Assembly: GCA_010027295.1 (NCBI GenBank)
Contig: RGVM01000086.1
Span: 1-8,580 of the forward strand
DNA: 8,580 nt
Source: Chitinophagia bacterium
Lineage (GTDB): Bacteria > Bacteroidota > Bacteroidia > Chitinophagales > Chitinophagaceae
Direction: 5' to 3'
Shown: piece by piece, positions 7,108 to 8,580 of the stretch
Numbering within the stretch: the stretch's first letter is position 1
Layout of the letters: each line of letters opens with the position of its first letter
The notes under the pieces: generated by a model
The model's input: only the letters and a program-made list of their open reading frames with translations
Database searches by the model: none
What the model was told of the DNA's origin: nothing
Translations under genes and position numbers: made by a program

Positions 7108-7985
7108 GCCTTTCTACCCCCATGCGCATCCTAGTGACGGGAGCCGACGGTCAGCTGGGCCGGGCCCTCCGGTCGGAGTCCGTCCGACATGCAGAACACG
7201 AATACCTTTTTGCAGACCGAGGAATGCTGCCCATTGACGAACCCGACAGGGTGCGTGCCCTTTTCTCGGAGTGGCGGCCGACGATATGCATCAACGCAGC
7301 CGCTTACACGGCCGTCGACAGGGCCGAGACCGAAGTGGAGCAGGCCTACCGCATCAACGCTGCAGCGGTCGGTTGGCTGGCCTCCGCCTGTCGCGACTCC
7401 GGTGCCCGCCTGATGCATGTTTCCTCCGACTATGTCTTCAGAGGGGATGCCCACAGGCCCTACCTCGAGGACGACCCCACGGACCCGCAGTCCGTCTATG
7501 GGGCCTCGAAGCGTCAGGGTGAGGAATCGGCGCTCCGCGAGGCTCCGGATTGCCTGATCTTCCGTACGTCCTGGGTATATTACGAAGAGGGGACCAACTT
7601 CGTCAGGACCATGATTCGGCTTATGAGGGAGCGTGCGTCCGTCGGCGTAGTGGCTGACCAGTGGGGATGCCCCACTTATGCGCGCGACCTGGCCGACTGT
7701 CTGCTGCGCATCATCGACGGAGGTCGCCTCCATCCTGGCATTTACCATTTCTGCAACCAGGGGGCCATCACCTGGCATGCATTCGCCACCGCCATCCGAG
7801 ATATCTTGGAGAGTGCCTGCGAGGTACGTGCCATCACGACGGCGGAGTACCCCACACCGGTTAGGAGGCCTGCCTATAGTGTGCTCGACACCACCCGGAT
7901 CAGGGAGACTTTTGGCATCGTACCGCCCCAATGGCGCACCAGCCTGGAGGAATGCATGCATCGCATACAGGCCGCATCCGCCTGA
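7104..7985 (+). CDS. rfbD: dTDP-4-dehydrorhamnose reductase
   Basis: A 293-residue RmlD, the last step to dTDP-L-rhamnose using NAD(P)H. The motif GADGQLG (13-19) is the classic RmlD nucleotide site. INAAAYTAVDRAE (63-75), VSSDYVF (106-112), YGASKRQGE (132-140; Tyr132, Lys136) and FRTSWVY are all diagnostic. RRPAYSVLD near the C-terminus is also typical. The start is open to choice. ATG 7104 overlaps the rfbC stop (ATGA) and implies coupled translation, while Met7 at 7122 sits exactly where most homologues begin (MRILVTGA). I give the ATGA start, with 7122 nearly as likely. It is the last gene of the tight operon; 49 nt separate it from the next gene. Confidence 0.95.
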   Translation: MSLSTPMRILVTGADGQLGRALRSESVRHAEHEYLFADRGMLPIDEPDRVRALFSEWRPTICINAAAYTAVDRAETEVEQAYRINAAAVGWLASACRDSGARLMHVSSDYVFRGDAHRPYLEDDPTDPQSVYGASKRQGEESALREAPDCLIFRTSWVYYEEGTNFVRTMIRLMRERASVGVVADQWGCPTYARDLADCLLRIIDGGRLHPGIYHFCNQGAITWHAFATAIRDILESACEVRAITTAEYPTPVRRPAYSVLDTTRIRETFGIVPPQWRTSLEECMHRIQAASA

Positions 7986-8011
7986 GTGCCATGCTTTCCG
8001 CAGGCTTGGAT

Positions 8012-8019
8012 TATCTTCG
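8012..8019 (+). promoter_or_regulatory. Possible weak -7 box upstream of the OsmC-family gene (TATCTTCG)
   Basis: TATCTTCG matches TAnnTTTG except for one base and lies 15 nt before the ATG at 8035. This is almost the same spacing as the box before the operon's first gene. No -33 element is evident. The longer 49-nt gap after rfbD makes a separate promoter plausible. Read-through from the operon is equally possible because no terminator hairpin is visible between rfbD and this gene. Confidence 0.3.
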
Positions 8020-8034
8020 TGCAAAGACCCCGTG

Positions 8035-8478
8035 ATGCCGCTGATACATGCCGCCCTCACCGATCCCGACTTTGGCTTCGACATCTCCGACGAAGCGGGC
8101 CACACGCTCCGCATGGACATTCCTGTCGACCAGGGCGGAGGAGGTACCGGCTTCCGTCCCATGCAGACCCTGTTGGCCGCCCTCTGCGGCTGCAGTGGCG
8201 TGGACGTCGTCAGCATCCTCAAGAAGCAAAGGCAGTCACTCGCCGGCCTCGAGATGGAGGTTGACGGCGCACGTGGCAAGGATGGCGATGTCGCGCTCTG
8301 GGAGACCATCGATATCCGTTTCCACATCACAGGCGACGTAGAACCTGCCAAGGCCCGGAGGGCCGTGGATCTGTCGGTCGAGAAATACTGCTCCGTGGCC
8401 GAGACCCTCCGCCGCGCCGGTGCGACAATCACCTGGCAGGTCACCGTCAACGGCATATCCGTCCCGGCGGAGGATTGA
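8035..8478 (+). CDS. OsmC-family protein (putative thiol peroxidase-like)
   Basis: A 147-residue OsmC/Ohr superfamily protein. Characterised relatives reduce organic hydroperoxides with two cysteines; the YhfA-like branch is poorly defined. The glycine-rich segment GGGGTGFRPMQTLLAAL (34-50) leads into the conserved helix CGCSGVDVVSILKKQRQ (51-67). Cys53 is the expected peroxidatic residue, and Cys119 in EKYCSVAETL (116-125) the partner. An extra Cys51 makes a CxC, where I recall Gly in most relatives. The C-terminus has the usual beta strand ITWQVTVNG. The frame remains open upstream across rfbD, but homology begins at 8035. It is followed, 36 nt later, by a probable sulfur-amino-acid enzyme, so it may belong to a redox/sulfur unit and not to the sugar operon. 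Function beyond the family is not certain. Confidence 0.87.
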   Translation: MPLIHAALTDPDFGFDISDEAGHTLRMDIPVDQGGGGTGFRPMQTLLAALCGCSGVDVVSILKKQRQSLAGLEMEVDGARGKDGDVALWETIDIRFHITGDVEPAKARRAVDLSVEKYCSVAETLRRAGATITWQVTVNGISVPAED

Positions 8479-8514
8479 ACCGCATCCATAGTCCCATACC
8501 GACAATACCCACCC

Positions 8515-8580
8515 ATGCCCAGACATCCCGAGACGGAAGCCGTCAGGATACAGACGGAACGCACCGGTGAGAAGGAGCAT
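8515..8580 (+). CDS. Probable O-succinylhomoserine sulfhydrylase / cystathionine gamma-synthase-like enzyme, 5' end only
   Basis: From the ATG at 8515 the frame is open for 22 codons to the right edge. The peptide contains ETEAVRIQTERTGEKEH. This resembles, from memory, the N-terminus of Bacteroidota trans-sulfuration enzymes of the Cys/Met-metabolism PLP family, which typically read IRxQxERTxxxEHS before a TSSF segment. Those enzymes build homocysteine or cystathionine from activated homoserine. Only the first residues are visible, with no catalytic lysine or PLP motif, so the call rests on a short match. The start lies 36 nt after the OsmC-family stop and has no Shine-Dalgarno sequence. Confidence 0.55.
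   Translation, partial: MPRHPETEAVRIQTERTGEKEH

Noticed and set aside
7678..8034. Upstream in-frame extension of the OsmC-family gene over rfbD
   Set aside because: The 119 extra codons are an off-frame reading of rfbD, and OsmC homology starts at 8035.
7986..8034. Terminator between rfbD and the OsmC-family gene
   Set aside because: No stem-loop with a following T run could be found by eye, so none is annotated.
7131..8564. 477-codon open frame on the minus strand
   Set aside because: It lies antisense to rfbD and the OsmC-family gene, both of which have clear family motifs. Its translation shows no recognisable domain, and GC-rich codon bias readily leaves antisense frames open.

Overview
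This window looks like part of a GC-rich chromosome from the Bacteroidota. The signs are a TAnnTTTG-type -7 promoter box, start codons without a Shine-Dalgarno sequence, and Bacteroidota-like protein motifs. I cannot place it below phylum. It is an envelope-polysaccharide precursor locus and the genes are almost wall to wall.

Layout: (1) Bases 1-649, minus strand: the N-terminal half of a Kdo transferase (waaA/kdtA), running off the left edge. (2) Bases 650-729: an 80-bp divergent promoter region. (3) Bases 730-7985, plus strand: seven tightly packed genes, with gaps of 2-16 nt and one 4-nt overlap. They are a WbpE-like sugar aminotransferase, UDP-glucose 6-dehydrogenase (ugd), UDP-glucuronate decarboxylase (uxs), a TviB/WbpO-type UDP-N-acetylhexosamine 6-dehydrogenase, and rfbB, rfbC and rfbD of dTDP-L-rhamnose synthesis. 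(4) Bases 8035-8478: an OsmC-family protein. (5) From 8515 to the right edge: the first 22 codons of a probable PLP-dependent sulfhydrylase or gamma-synthase.

Together the operon would supply activated sugars for a cell-surface glycan. Ugd makes UDP-GlcA and Uxs converts it to UDP-xylose. The second dehydrogenase makes a UDP-N-acetylhexosaminuronic acid. RfbB, C and D convert dTDP-glucose to dTDP-L-rhamnose. The aminotransferase adds an amino group to a keto-sugar that cannot be fixed from sequence alone. There is no glycosyltransferase, flippase or polymerase here, and no rfbA, wbpB or wbpD homologue. The divergent waaA ties the locus to lipopolysaccharide. The last two genes appear to belong to a separate redox/sulfur-related unit.

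I do not see a novel defence, mobile or RNA-based system. The observations worth following are which amino sugar is made, what is missing from the cassette, and a few small sequence oddities. No tRNA, rRNA, CRISPR array, insertion sequence or convincing terminator hairpin was seen. No gap longer than 80 bases is left unexplained.
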